Positions 20,903-29,631 of a stretch of DNA of 39,396 bases are shown here, in pieces. The DNA is from DASUVJ01 sp036378995 (GTDB taxonomy: Bacteria; Patescibacteriota; Saccharimonadia; Saccharimonadales; Saccharimonadaceae), in NCBI GenBank assembly GCA_036378995.1, contig DASUVJ010000040.1:1-39396 (forward strand). Reading direction: 5' to 3'. Both the position numbers and the translations under genes were made by a program. The stretch's first letter is position 1. Every line of letters begins with the position of its first letter. The notes under the pieces are model-generated. The model worked only from the letters and a program-made list of their open reading frames with translations, did no database searches and had not been told where the DNA came from.

Positions 20903-21751
20903 ATGCGTACTATCTTGGGAGCGGTTATAGCGCTTGTTGTGGCTTTGGGATTCTCCTCCGCAGCCTCGGCCGTTTCTGGCTATGCGGCGCTTGGTGACTC
21001 GGTAGCTTCAGGCGCGGGTTTAAGCGGAGAACAGGCAATAGAATGTGACCGCTCTCCCCTCGCCTATCCACATATCGTAGCGGCATCGGCAGGACTATCT
21101 TTAACGCAGCTCGCGTGTAGCGGCGCCAAAATAGACGAAGGGCTATACGGAAGCCAAGACGGCATCACTCCACAACTTGACGCGGCGTTTAGTGGCGGCG
21201 TCCCGTCACTCATGACGATTACTATTGGAGCGAATGACGTTAGGTGGACGCAATTTTTGCGGCAATGCTACTACATAAAGTGCGGCTATAGCGTTGATAC
21301 CGCCAGATCAGCAGCCTACTTGGCAGACTTGAAATTAGAATTGAATATTCTTTTGGCAAAAATCCATCAAAAAAGCGATGGCAACCCGCCGCGCATTTTG
21401 GTGAATGGTTACTACAATCCGTTTTCGTCAGGTTCCTGTGACGAAATTCAAGAAATTACTTCCCGCGAAGCGTCATGGATAAGCGGTCGTGTGTCCGCTA
21501 TGAACAGGTCAATTTCATCAACGGTTTCAAAGTATTCGTACGCGTCATATGTGCCAATCAGCTTTCGAGGTCATGACCTTTGCTCGTCAGATTCATGGAT
21601 CCAGGGTTTGAGTGCTAGTGCGCCATTCCATCCCACCGAAGAGGGTCAGCAGGCCATCGCGCAGGCCAATCTAAAGAAGCTCGAGAAATTACAGAGCAGC
21701 CGAGAATCGTCTCGCTCATTCCGCGAAAGGGCATTGGGCTTATTCGACTAA
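20903..21751 (+). CDS. Secreted SGNH/GDSL-family hydrolase
   Basis: The 282-residue precursor has a signal peptide (about 1-23, ending AASA). Block I is ALGDSVASGAG (catalytic Ser about 33), the GxND block is TIGANDVRW, and the catalytic Asp-x-x-His block appears as the FHPTEEG segment near residue 243. Several cysteines (for example ECDRSP, LACSGA, YIKCGY, GSCDEI, HDLCSS) suggest disulfides, like actinobacterial secreted SGNH esterases. Likely acts on ester bonds in lipids or glycans outside the cell; the substrate is unknown. Its 3' end overlaps the convergent ogt gene by 4 bases. Confidence 0.87.
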   Translation: MRTILGAVIALVVALGFSSAASAVSGYAALGDSVASGAGLSGEQAIECDRSPLAYPHIVAASAGLSLTQLACSGAKIDEGLYGSQDGITPQLDAAFSGGVPSLMTITIGANDVRWTQFLRQCYYIKCGYSVDTARSAAYLADLKLELNILLAKIHQKSDGNPPRILVNGYYNPFSSGSCDEIQEITSREASWISGRVSAMNRSISSTVSKYSYASYVPISFRGHDLCSSDSWIQGLSASAPFHPTEEGQQAIAQANLKKLEKLQSSRESSRSFRERALGLFD

Positions 21752-22266
21752 GCGAGGATTGCTCCCTCAAGTTGAAGAAGTTTTGTTTTGACACCCAGCC
21801 CATAAACGTAGCCCCCGAGACTTCCGCCGCTTTTTAGAATGCGATGACAGGGAATTAAAAGAACAAGCCGGTTTGAGCCGCACGCAGCTCCGGCGGCGCG
21901 GCTTGCGCTCTCGTTGCCTGCTCGGCGGGCGAGTTCTTTGTATGATATTGTTTCGCCCCAGGGAATCCGTGCCATCTCATTCCAGGCGCGTTTTGCAAAA
22001 GTACCACCAGGTTGATCAATTGGGATATGGCCAAGCGCGTTCTCATCACCTGCGAAGTAATCATGTACAAGTGACTGATAGGGGTGTTTTTCGGTATTTA
22101 CGAATGATGTCGTAGTGGAGTAGTTAGCCGGAGGAATACGCAGCTTCAGCGAATCGAGGTCGCCAAAACCGGATGTGATGACGACATCGATGGAGTTTCG
22201 CTTTTCCGCGATCATATGAAAGGGGCCGGCAGGCGTTTTGGTTGTGATTATAAATAGCTCGTCCAT
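21748..22266 (-). CDS. ogt: Methylated-DNA--protein-cysteine methyltransferase
   Basis: Suicide repair protein that takes the methyl group of O6-methylguanine onto its own cysteine. The 172-residue protein has the acceptor motif IPCHRI (Cys about 140), the upstream helix-turn-helix with the Arg finger (SRAAGAACGSNR) and the GGYVYGLGVK segment after it. The N-terminal half is the usual poorly conserved beta domain; no Ada domain is fused. No clear ribosome site; a TATAAA lies 19 bases upstream on the minus strand. Confidence 0.93.
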   Translation of the reverse strand: MDELFIITTKTPAGPFHMIAEKRNSIDVVITSGFGDLDSLKLRIPPANYSTTTSFVNTEKHPYQSLVHDYFAGDENALGHIPIDQPGGTFAKRAWNEMARIPWGETISYKELARRAGNESASRAAGAACGSNRLVLLIPCHRILKSGGSLGGYVYGLGVKTKLLQLEGAILA

Positions 22267-22335
22267 GGTTCACTTTGCTTGTTATTTTATAGTAAATCTA
22301 GTTCTATCTTCTCATAGTTTCTATATAAGGTGCAA

Positions 22336-22839
22336 TTACACTTTTTGAATTGCAGCGGGATCAATGTCGTATGTAATCATAACTTCAGGGCGAGAGATAG
22401 TATCTTGCTTGTACGCCCTGAGAGGAATGAGCAAGTTCCAGTATTTTTGTGCTTGGGTAACGAGGTATTCTTTAGCGGCCTCGTATTCAAACAAAGTTTT
22501 TAGTTCGTCGTATGCGTCTAAGTCTGAAACCCAGCACCGTTCAGGGTCCACAGTAAGCTCAAGAAGCACGCCGGAGCCCCCAGCTTTCTTTTTATGGATT
22601 GCAACAGAAGACCCGTCCTTAATACTGATAAGTGAATCCTCAGACCCAATGTAGCCATAAATATTGTTGTTCCGGCTCAGGCCGGCAGACCGAAACTGTG
22701 ACGGGCGATGGGCATCCAGGAATTCATCGGTTTTTGCAATTAAATCATCGTCCCCTTTTGCTCCGCGCGAAGTCCGCTTTAGTCCATTTTTAAAGATAGA
22801 ATCTACCGATTCCGCGCTCACTTCATGGTAAATCTTCAT
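22336..22839 (-). CDS. Uncharacterised protein, possible ADP-ribosyltransferase-like fold
   Basis: The 167-residue soluble protein opens with IYHEVSAESVDSIFKNGLKRTSRG. This pattern (Tyr-His followed by a helix ending SIFKNGL) resembles the start of ADP-ribosyltransferase-like and RNA 2'-phosphotransferase-like folds. Later motifs include LSRNNNIYGYIG, VLLELTVDPERCWVSDLDAYDELK and RPEVMITYDIDPAAI, the last with a candidate catalytic Glu. The fold call is from motif shape only and is low confidence. Start is fixed by a CATACT box (extended by TG) six bases before ATG 22839. It stands alone, with no partner antitoxin visible. Confidence 0.6.
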   Translation of the reverse strand: MKIYHEVSAESVDSIFKNGLKRTSRGAKGDDDLIAKTDEFLDAHRPSQFRSAGLSRNNNIYGYIGSEDSLISIKDGSSVAIHKKKAGGSGVLLELTVDPERCWVSDLDAYDELKTLFEYEAAKEYLVTQAQKYWNLLIPLRAYKQDTISRPEVMITYDIDPAAIQKV

Positions 22840-22845
22840 GTCTCC

Positions 22846-22854
22846 AGTATGACA
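22846..22854 (-). promoter_or_regulatory. Extended -10 of a leaderless gene
   Basis: TG-T-CATACT on the minus strand, then GGAGAC and the ATG at 22839. Confidence 0.45.
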
Positions 22855-22894
22855 TTTTCTTTTGCGGATTACGGCACGCTTCGCAAAACAGGTC

Positions 22895-22900
22895 TATAAT
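22895..22900 (+). promoter_or_regulatory. -10 element of the SPW-protein operon
   Basis: A perfect TATAAT 35 bases before the ATG at 22936. The ribosome site AAAGGGAAG follows at 22923-22931. Confidence 0.5.
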
Positions 22901-22935
22901 AGGCAGTGTAAGCAATTAAGAGAAAGGGAAGACGA

Positions 22936-23313
22936 ATGAAATTTCTTTCATCAAAGGTGCATACAGTAATAGGGTTAATAGTAGGAATCGCGTTGATTTT
23001 CGCGCCGCAACTGTTCGGCTTTAGCGACAATCAGACCGCATCAATGGTGCCGATTTATGTCGGTATTTTTATTATCTTAAGTGAATTAATTACGACGAGC
23101 CGAATGAGTCCTCTCAAGCTCGTTCCGATGAGGGTCCATTTAGTACTGGACTATCTCACCGGTATCTTTTTGGCGGTGTCGCCGTGGCTATTCGGCTTTG
23201 CAGATGCGCCGGCTAACGCATGGGTGCCGCACGTAGTTGTAGGTATTTTGGTAGTAGGCTACGCACTTGTTACCAACCCGGATGTCGAAGCCGATAAACC
23301 GGTAACGCAGTAG
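22936..23313 (+). CDS. SPW-repeat membrane protein
   Basis: The 125-residue four-helix protein has two copies of the SPW motif: APQLFGFSD (about 23-31) and the canonical SPWLFGFAD (about 83-91), each following a helix. The family is widespread in bacteria with no settled function, often in stress-related gene groups. A ribosome site precedes the ATG, and the next gene starts 5 bases after the stop, so a small operon with the SnoaL-like and acidic proteins is likely. Confidence 0.85.
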   Translation: MKFLSSKVHTVIGLIVGIALIFAPQLFGFSDNQTASMVPIYVGIFIILSELITTSRMSPLKLVPMRVHLVLDYLTGIFLAVSPWLFGFADAPANAWVPHVVVGILVVGYALVTNPDVEADKPVTQ

Positions 23314-23318
23314 GTCGA

Positions 23319-23669
23319 ATGCCTATGGTAAGAACGACGACAGAAGTTTTTGAAGACCATCTTCACAAGCGATTAAAAGGCGAGGTGAAAGAGGATATTT
23401 CAACCAATTTTTCGCCGGACGTCGTCGTACTTACGGGAACCGGAGCTTTCTACGGACACGAAGGAGTGCAAGAATCTGCTAAGCAGCTCGCCGCTAATCT
23501 AGGAGCCGCCACATTCGAATACAGGCATACTCTCATCGAAGGAGAGTATGCTTTTTTGGAGTGGACGGCCCATGCTGAAGGAAAAAAGGTGTGCGACGGA
23601 GCTGATTCGTTCGTTATTCGGGATGGAAAAATCATCTTTCAATCCATTCATTATTCTACGAGTGAATAA
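23319..23669 (+). CDS. SnoaL-like (NTF2 fold) protein
   Basis: The 116-residue protein starts MPMVRTTTEVFEDHLHKRLKG and has the NTF2-like layout: N-terminal helices, DVVVLTGTGAFYGHEGVQESAKQLAAN, then strands (EYRHTLIEGEYAFLEWTAHAEG and SFVIRDGKIIFQSIHYS). The family includes ketosteroid-isomerase-like enzymes and binding proteins; a function cannot be assigned. ATG 23319 or 23325 may start it. It is second in the SPW operon and has no clear ribosome site of its own, suggesting coupling. Confidence 0.8.
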   Translation: MPMVRTTTEVFEDHLHKRLKGEVKEDISTNFSPDVVVLTGTGAFYGHEGVQESAKQLAANLGAATFEYRHTLIEGEYAFLEWTAHAEGKKVCDGADSFVIRDGKIIFQSIHYSTSE

Positions 23670-23696
23670 ATACTGAAACTAAGAGGAGCATAACAG

Positions 23697-23936
23697 ATGA
23701 AGAATGACGATATGACATTACATACCTATCAGGATGATCTTGATACTGAAAAACCGGATGAATTTATGAATGAAGCGGGCGAATCGCCGGCGGAAGAGCT
23801 CGGCATTCCGGAAGCGGAAATGAAACGAGAGCTCGACAATATTGCCCTGGATGATCTGGAGCATGGCAATGATGATATGCGCGAGACAATTGAAGACCGC
23901 GATGAAGATGACGATAACGGCGCTTCACGCGCTTAA
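23697..23936 (+). CDS. Small highly acidic protein, unknown function
   Basis: The 79-residue protein is dominated by Asp and Glu (ends EDRDEDDDNGASRA), with a PAEELGIPEAEMKREL segment and probable helices. Ribosome site AGAGGAG (23681-23687) ten bases before the ATG supports it. Third in the SPW/SnoaL operon. It could be a general-stress or nucleic-acid-mimicking protein from its charge; this is a guess. Confidence 0.75.
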   Translation: MKNDDMTLHTYQDDLDTEKPDEFMNEAGESPAEELGIPEAEMKRELDNIALDDLEHGNDDMRETIEDRDEDDDNGASRA

Positions 23937-23973
23937 CTGAATCAAATATTTTGCAGCTGTGTGTGTTAAAGAA

Positions 23974-23982
23974 TGATAAAAT
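23974..23982 (+). promoter_or_regulatory. Extended -10 promoter of the membrane-anchored esterase
   Basis: TG-A-TAAAAT 32 bases before the ATG at 24015. A TTGCAG lies further upstream (23951) with a long spacer. Confidence 0.4.
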
Positions 23983-24014
23983 AAGGCCAAGCAACCTTAT
24001 AAAAAGAGAAAACA

Positions 24015-25070
24015 ATGAAAAAACAAACATCCAAAGGGCGCGTTAAGGCTTTTTTCAAAAGTAAAAACCTATGGTGGACGGTCGGCGGGATCATCGGAGT
24101 GATCCTGCTGATTATGTTGGCCTTCAAGATTAGTCCATGGCCGGGGGCGATGGTGATTCGTTTGGTGTTTGAGCAAGACGGCATGAAACAATCCCAGGCG
24201 CTTGAGAAACATACGCCTTCGGTGCCGATCGCAAGCATTACTAATCAGCAGTACAAGCAGGGTGATAGCGATGCGGTTTTGGACGTGTATTTCCCCGAGA
24301 GTATCAAGGACACGAATAAGCGGCTTCCGCTGTTAATTTGGACGCACGGAGGTGCTTGGATTTCTGGAGGCAGGGCAGATCATGCTGCGTATTTTAGACT
24401 GCTTGCTGCTGAAGGTTTCACGGTCGTTAGTGCTGGTTATTCGTTGGGGCCGGAGCGTATATATCCGACGGCCGTACATCAACTGAATGACATGTATGGA
24501 TACATAAAGCAAAATGCCGAGCGGTTTCATGTAGATACTGAGAACGTTGCACTTGCGGGTGACTCGGCGGGTGCACAGCTATCCAGCCAAATGGCCGCAA
24601 TCATTACGAATCCTGACTATGCAAAGCTCGTCGGTGTCTCGCCTAACTTGAGCGCATCACAATTAAAAGGTGTCGTACTAAACTGTGGAATTTATAAGAT
24701 GGATCAGCTTATTCATCCGAATCCTGACTTGCCGAAGATTATTGGATGGGGTGATGATATTAGCGTATGGGCATATACCGGGTCCCGCAACGCCCCGGAG
24801 ACTTTACGCCAGATGTCGGCGCATTACCATGTAACGAAGGACTTTCCCGAAACATACATCACGGGCGGGAATGCCGACCCACTTACGGACGCTCAATCAA
24901 GGCCATTTGCCGATGAGCTACAGGCACTAGGCGTAAATGTTACAAGACTGTTCTATCCGTCCGATCATCAGCCGGCGTTACCTCATGAGTATCAGTTCAA
25001 TCTGGATAACGACGACGGCAAAAAAGCTCTCGAGGCCACAATCGCATTCCTGAACAAGACACTCAAATAG
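24015..25070 (+). CDS. Membrane-anchored alpha/beta hydrolase, carboxylesterase type
   Basis: The 351-residue protein has a lysine-rich N-terminus, one anchor helix (about 20-40) and an extracytoplasmic alpha/beta hydrolase domain. Motifs: oxyanion WTHGGAWISGG (about 109-119), nucleophile AGDSAGAQLS (Ser about 184), acid in GGNADPLTD and catalytic His in PSDHQPALPH. This matches the BD-FAE/lip-like esterase group. It may act on lipids or acylated glycans outside the cell. The MMPL gene begins 15 bases later but has its own leaderless-type promoter overlapping this stop. Confidence 0.87.
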   Translation: MKKQTSKGRVKAFFKSKNLWWTVGGIIGVILLIMLAFKISPWPGAMVIRLVFEQDGMKQSQALEKHTPSVPIASITNQQYKQGDSDAVLDVYFPESIKDTNKRLPLLIWTHGGAWISGGRADHAAYFRLLAAEGFTVVSAGYSLGPERIYPTAVHQLNDMYGYIKQNAERFHVDTENVALAGDSAGAQLSSQMAAIITNPDYAKLVGVSPNLSASQLKGVVLNCGIYKMDQLIHPNPDLPKIIGWGDDISVWAYTGSRNAPETLRQMSAHYHVTKDFPETYITGGNADPLTDAQSRPFADELQALGVNVTRLFYPSDHQPALPHEYQFNLDNDDGKKALEATIAFLNKTLK

Positions 25071-25079
25071 TTATATACT
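25051..25079 (+). promoter_or_regulatory. Promoter of the leaderless MMPL gene
   Basis: TGAACA (25051-25056), 17-base spacer, TATACT (25074-25079), then six bases and the ATG at 25086. Confidence 0.5.
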
Positions 25080-25085
25080 AGGGTA

Positions 25086-27392
25086 ATGAAGAAAACCCAA
25101 AAGACTCCTCCAAAATGGCTGCGCGTTTTGCTGCCAGGCGTATTAATTGTTGTATGGCTGGCCTTTGCGGCTATTGGCGGCCCGTACTTTGGCAAAATCA
25201 GCGATGTATCAAGTACTGATCTTACGACATTTTTGCCCGAGAGTGCCGAAGCGACTAAAGTAAACGACCAGTTATCGAAGTTTCGTGACGATAGCACTAT
25301 CCCGGCACTAGCGGTCTTTGATACTGACGGTACAAAATTAACCGAGTCTGACACGAAGGCGATTGATGACGTTCGCCAAAAACTAAGTGACGTCGAAGGT
25401 GTTGAGGGCGATGTCTCACCGGCAATTATCTCAGAAGACGAAAAAGCAGCATTTTTGGTAGTTCCACTGCAGAGCGACGGTGACTTTAAGGAGATTTTTC
25501 CGGCACTTCGCGAAAAGCTAGATTCTGCCGGTCTTTCAATTGATCATAAGCTGACCGGTCCTGCCTCCTTGGCACATGACTTGCAGGGAGCATTCGAAGG
25601 GATCGATGGGACGCTGCTGTTCGTCGCGCTCGGTGTTGTTTTCTTGATTCTTTTGGTTGTATATCGCTCACCGTTTTTGCCGTTTATCGTATTAACGGCA
25701 GCTATGTCAGCGCTTGCCGCAGGTATTTTGGCGGTGTACTTTCTGGCGGATGCCGGTGTCGTTGAGCTTAATGGGCAGGTGCAGGGGATTCTCTTTATTC
25801 TTGTCATTGGTGCGGCAACCGACTATTCATTGCTGTATATCTCACGCTATCGTGAAGAATTGACTCAGCACGAGACGTCATGGGCGGCGACAAAAGCTGC
25901 ACTAAAAGCTTCATTTGAGCCAATCCTCGCAGCCGGTGGAACGGTGACAGTTGGGTTGATGTGTCTGCTGTTCTCTGATCTTGGTTCAAACAAGGCACTT
26001 GGTCCGGTCGGTGGCATAGGTGTTGTTTTGTCGGTGCTCGTTGCGCTGACATTCCTTCCGGCGGTGTTACTCGCCTTCGGACGAACCGCTTTTTGGCCGC
26101 GAAAACCTAAATTAGAAACAGGCAAAACGCATTACGACTACGCGCATCGCCATGCTATGTGGGCAAAGGTAGGTGTGCTTGTCCGTAAACACCCGCGCCG
26201 CACTTGGGCAGGGACATTGCTGTTTTTGATCCTCGCATGTCTTGCTGTACCTCAGCTAAAAGCCGAAGGTGTCGCGCAGAGTAACCTTATTCTTGGCTAT
26301 TCCGAAGCGCGCGACGGGCAGAAGATTTTGAACGATCACTTCCCTAGCGGCTCCGGCTCGCCGACGTACGTACTGGCCGATGAGGGAAAAACTTCGGAAG
26401 TCATTACAAAAATCGAGGAAAATGAGGGAGTTGATTCCGTTGCGATAACCGTAAGTGGTGCTCCTTCGGGATCGGCTCCTGTCGGTAAAGCTGCCACTAA
26501 ATTAGAGAACGAGATTCTAAAGCAGGTCACGGAAAAACGCGACGCTCAACTTGCTGAAATAAAGCAGGGCATAGCGGCGCAGATGCCAGGCGCTCCTGAA
26601 ATGGCGATCGAACAGGCCTACCAGGCGGCTTCCGCGTCCGTACCGAGTGCCGAGTCAATCGCAAAAGATGCGTATCCGTTTAAGAACGCGACACCAAAAA
26701 TTGCTGACGGTAAGGTGCTTTTGCAGGTGACATTAAAAGATGCTCCGGATTCAATCGAGGCGAGGGAAGATGTCGTTGCACTTCGTGAAGGGGTAAAAAC
26801 TGTTGACTCAAATGCATTAGTCGGCGGTACGAGTGCGATTCAGTACGACACGAACCAGGCATCGCTGCGTGACTTATATGTTGTGATTCCGCTGATCCTT
26901 GTAGCAATCACTGTTATTCTGATGCTTCTACTGCGTTCACTGGTTGCACCGATCGTTCTGCTGCTCACGACTGTGTTGTCGTTTGGTGCGACGCTCGGTA
27001 TCTCGGCACTGCTATTCAATAACGTATGGCATTTCCCTGGTGCCGATCCATCTGTCGTGATCTTTGGATTCGTCTTCTTAGTGGCGCTCGGTATCGACTA
27101 CAACATCTTCCTCATGACCCGTGTTCGCGAAGAGACGCTCCGTATCGGCGTCAGCGCCGGAACAATTAAGGGACTTGTTGTGACGGGTGGCGTCATTACG
27201 TCGGCGGGTATCGTACTTGCAGCGACATTCGCAGCGCTCGGTGTTATTCCGATTATGTTCCTCGCGCAAATCGCGTTTATCGTAGCGTTCGGTGTGCTGC
27301 TCGATACGATCATCGTTCGGTCGCTGCTTGTACCGGCGATCACGCTGCAACTGGGCCGACATATGTGGTGGCCGTTAAAGGTTAAAAAATAA
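25086..27392 (+). CDS. MMPL family (RND superfamily) transporter
   Basis: The 768-residue protein has the duplicated RND layout: helix 1 (about 12-30), an exterior domain (to about 170), helices 2-6 (about 175-335), helix 7 (about 370-390), a second exterior domain with a helical hairpin rich in Gln/Ala, and helices 8-12 (about 595-760). The proton-relay-like motifs GAATDYSLLYISRYREEL and ALGIDYNIFLMTRVREE are typical of MMPL/YdfJ proteins, which export lipids or other hydrophobic molecules. The neighbours (three alpha/beta hydrolases) fit lipid handling. Start ATG 25086 follows TATACT by six bases. Confidence 0.9.
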   Translation: MKKTQKTPPKWLRVLLPGVLIVVWLAFAAIGGPYFGKISDVSSTDLTTFLPESAEATKVNDQLSKFRDDSTIPALAVFDTDGTKLTESDTKAIDDVRQKLSDVEGVEGDVSPAIISEDEKAAFLVVPLQSDGDFKEIFPALREKLDSAGLSIDHKLTGPASLAHDLQGAFEGIDGTLLFVALGVVFLILLVVYRSPFLPFIVLTAAMSALAAGILAVYFLADAGVVELNGQVQGILFILVIGAATDYSLLYISRYREELTQHETSWAATKAALKASFEPILAAGGTVTVGLMCLLFSDLGSNKALGPVGGIGVVLSVLVALTFLPAVLLAFGRTAFWPRKPKLETGKTHYDYAHRHAMWAKVGVLVRKHPRRTWAGTLLFLILACLAVPQLKAEGVAQSNLILGYSEARDGQKILNDHFPSGSGSPTYVLADEGKTSEVITKIEENEGVDSVAITVSGAPSGSAPVGKAATKLENEILKQVTEKRDAQLAEIKQGIAAQMPGAPEMAIEQAYQAASASVPSAESIAKDAYPFKNATPKIADGKVLLQVTLKDAPDSIEAREDVVALREGVKTVDSNALVGGTSAIQYDTNQASLRDLYVVIPLILVAITVILMLLLRSLVAPIVLLLTTVLSFGATLGISALLFNNVWHFPGADPSVVIFGFVFLVALGIDYNIFLMTRVREETLRIGVSAGTIKGLVVTGGVITSAGIVLAATFAALGVIPIMFLAQIAFIVAFGVLLDTIIVRSLLVPAITLQLGRHMWWPLKVKK

Positions 27393-27394
27393 GC

Positions 27395-27853
27395 ATGGGC
27401 GATGCTTCCTATGCAGATCGGTACCGTGACATCGACTTTAGGAAGCATCCCGAAAAATACGTCGTAGGTAAAGGTGAGCAGGGCGTACTGATCGCCGAGC
27501 CATATAAAAGTGAAATCCTGCCGCATTGGAAATTTGCAACTCCCGAGGCGGCCGAAAAATCTGCCAAAAAGATTTATTCGCTGTTTATGGAATACAAGCA
27601 GCAGAACGATTTCGTTGGCATGGATATGGCGCGCAAGTTTTTGCAGATGGGATTTACGCGGTCGCGCCGCTATGCAAACCACTCATCCGGTAAAAAGTAC
27701 GGTACGGGCGGCAAAGTAAATCCACAGGATACCGGATCGGAAGAATCACCCAAGGCAGAATCGGCGCGGATATTTTACAGTTATTACCAAAAAGCCAAAG
27801 ACGATTCAGATTATATTGCTATGAAAGAAAGGCATAAAAATGAGCACGAATAA
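27395..27853 (+). CDS. DUF4385 family protein
   Basis: The 152-residue soluble basic protein carries the core KHPEKYVVGKGEQGVLIAEPYKSEILPHW and FVGMDMARKFLQMGFTRSRRYANH, which I recognise as DUF4385; its function is unknown. ATG lies three bases after the MMPL stop, so it is co-transcribed with it. The 3' end overlaps the next gene by 14 bases in another frame. Confidence 0.82.
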   Translation: MGDASYADRYRDIDFRKHPEKYVVGKGEQGVLIAEPYKSEILPHWKFATPEAAEKSAKKIYSLFMEYKQQNDFVGMDMARKFLQMGFTRSRRYANHSSGKKYGTGGKVNPQDTGSEESPKAESARIFYSYYQKAKDDSDYIAMKERHKNEHE

Positions 27854-28175
27854 AAAGGTTTTAACGATCCTCGGTATGTTATTGCTCCTTGCTGGAGTCG
27901 GTGCAGGTTCATACTACGTAGGCCAATCCCATCGTGCGGCTGAAGTCGAAACGCTAAAAGCTGACCGCCAAGCGGCCGAGCAATCATATGCAATCAGTCT
28001 TGAGAGAGTTAATGACGAACGTAATCGCGCACTGAACGATTATGAAGCCGCATGTACGGAATATAAATTGCTCTACGTTGCCTACGAGCAGCTCTATGAG
28101 CAGCGCGGCAGTGGAATGGAGCGATACTCTTCGCCCGATGGTGCCCGCGGTAATGAAGAATCCTGCTATAGGTAA
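27840..28175 (+). CDS. Membrane-anchored coiled-coil protein
   Basis: The 111-residue protein has an N-terminal anchor helix (about 7-27, LTILGMLLLLAGVGAGSYYVG), then a coiled coil at about 32-75 (Ala/Glu/Arg-rich) and a Tyr-rich stretch (YKLLYVAYEQLYEQ). The start overlaps the DUF4385 stop by 14 bases, with AAAGG upstream, consistent with coupling. No family recognised. Two cysteines (ACTEYK and ESCYR) flank the exposed end. Confidence 0.72.
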   Translation: MSTNKKVLTILGMLLLLAGVGAGSYYVGQSHRAAEVETLKADRQAAEQSYAISLERVNDERNRALNDYEAACTEYKLLYVAYEQLYEQRGSGMERYSSPDGARGNEESCYR

Positions 28176-28183
28176 TAAAAAAG

Positions 28184-28933
28184 ATGGGAGATGTCTTACA
28201 AAAAGAGCGGGTAAAACTAGGCAATTATCTTGTTGATATCCGTAAGGCATCTGCAGCCGAAGGTAAACCATCCATTCTTCTGATCCACGGAATCGGTGTG
28301 GCAGGAGATTATTTTTTGCCATTCGCCGAGCTGCTTGCACCGGACTATGATGTGCGGATTATCGATATGCCAGGGTATGGCAAGACGCCCCGTCCGGATC
28401 ATGCGTTGCCTCCGGTCGAATTGGCAGATGTCGCGGCGCAGTATCTAATGATTTCAGGACTAAAGAGTGTGACTGTAATTGGTCAGTCGATGGGATGTCA
28501 GACCGCGGTGCATTTGGCTTCTCGTTACACTGAACTATGCAAAAACGTAATTCTCATCGGGCCGACGGTTAATAGACAGGAGCGATCACTTTTTATGCAG
28601 GCGCTTCGTCTATTTCAGGATTCCATCCGCGAACCAACAAGCGTAAATAAAATTATCCTCCGTGATTACTTTCGCATGGGTATAGGACGCTTTTTAAAAA
28701 CGGCCGTTTATATGGTGAGCGATCATATCGAAGAGCCACTAAAGGATATTTCCGTACCCGTTCTTTTAGTAAGGGGGTCTAAGGATGTTATTGTGCCGCG
28801 GCAATGGACGAAATATTTGGAAGGCCTAAACAAAAGAATATCTGCTGCCGAGATCGAAGGCGGGCCTCATAACATTCAATATACTCATCCAAAGGAGCTG
28901 CTTGCTGTATGCAACGATTTCTTAAAAAGATAG
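28184..28933 (+). CDS. Alpha/beta hydrolase
   Basis: The 249-residue soluble protein has the fold's landmarks: ILLIHGIGVAGDYF (oxyanion region, about 31-44), DMPGYGKTPRP, nucleophile elbow GQSMGCQ (Ser about 102), acid in VRGSKDVIVPRQW and His in EGGPHNIQYTHP. No signal peptide. The substrate is unknown; esterase, lipase or thioesterase are all possible. It starts 8 bases after the previous gene and overlaps the next hydrolase gene by 25 bases. Confidence 0.87.
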   Translation: MGDVLQKERVKLGNYLVDIRKASAAEGKPSILLIHGIGVAGDYFLPFAELLAPDYDVRIIDMPGYGKTPRPDHALPPVELADVAAQYLMISGLKSVTVIGQSMGCQTAVHLASRYTELCKNVILIGPTVNRQERSLFMQALRLFQDSIREPTSVNKIILRDYFRMGIGRFLKTAVYMVSDHIEEPLKDISVPVLLVRGSKDVIVPRQWTKYLEGLNKRISAAEIEGGPHNIQYTHPKELLAVCNDFLKR

Positions 28934-29631
28934 GACGTTTATTTATGTACTGGTGTTACTGGGTATTCGATTATATTTATGTGGGTTTTTGGCAGCTCGC
29001 GGGTTTTCTTCGAAGAGGTGATGCCAGCAGGCTTATCCATTCCGGCCAAAAACAAAAAAACACTCCTGTCATTCTCATCCCAGGAGTGTACGAGCGGTGG
29101 GAATTTATGAAGCCGATTGCAAAAAGTATATTTGCAGCTGGGTACGATATCCATGTCATCGAAGGGCTTGGATATAACCGCGGAAGCGTAGAGCAGATGG
29201 CAGAAATAGTGAATCAGTATGTCAGGGAGCGTGAGCTTAAGAGCTGTGTTATCGTTGCACACAGCAAAGGCGGTCTTATCGGTAAATACTTGCTTGCATA
29301 TTGTAATGAGGAGCGTCGTTTTATAGGAATGACCGCAATCAGTACGCCGTTTACTGGTTCGGTATATGCGCAGTTCTTGCCGGTATCGTCGCTACGGATT
29401 TTTGCACCCAACTCGCCGCTTCTTTCTCTGCTAGCTAAAAATGCTGAGGTGAATAAACATATCTTTTCTATTTACGGAAAATTCGATCCACATATTCCAG
29501 GCGGGAGCTTTTTAGAAGGCGCGACAAACATAAAGCTACAAACGTATGGGCATTTTCGGATCATTAAGAATAAAGCAGTACACCGCGAAATCGTTCGGGC
29601 GATAGGTGTATTAACTCACGCTTTGAAGTGA
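28909..29631 (+). CDS. Membrane-associated alpha/beta hydrolase (lipase-like)
   Basis: The 240-residue protein has an aromatic amphipathic N-terminus (about 12-33, rich in Trp/Tyr/Phe) likely to sit on the membrane, then VILIPGVYERWEF, nucleophile VAHSKGG (Ser about 119), Asp in YGKFDPHIPGG and His in QTYGHFRII. This is the layout of PGAP1/lipase-like hydrolases acting on membrane lipids. It overlaps the previous hydrolase gene by 25 bases, so the two are translationally linked. A terminator overlaps its stop. Confidence 0.84.
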   Translation: MQRFLKKIGRLFMYWCYWVFDYIYVGFWQLAGFLRRGDASRLIHSGQKQKNTPVILIPGVYERWEFMKPIAKSIFAAGYDIHVIEGLGYNRGSVEQMAEIVNQYVRERELKSCVIVAHSKGGLIGKYLLAYCNEERRFIGMTAISTPFTGSVYAQFLPVSSLRIFAPNSPLLSLLAKNAEVNKHIFSIYGKFDPHIPGGSFLEGATNIKLQTYGHFRIIKNKAVHREIVRAIGVLTHALK

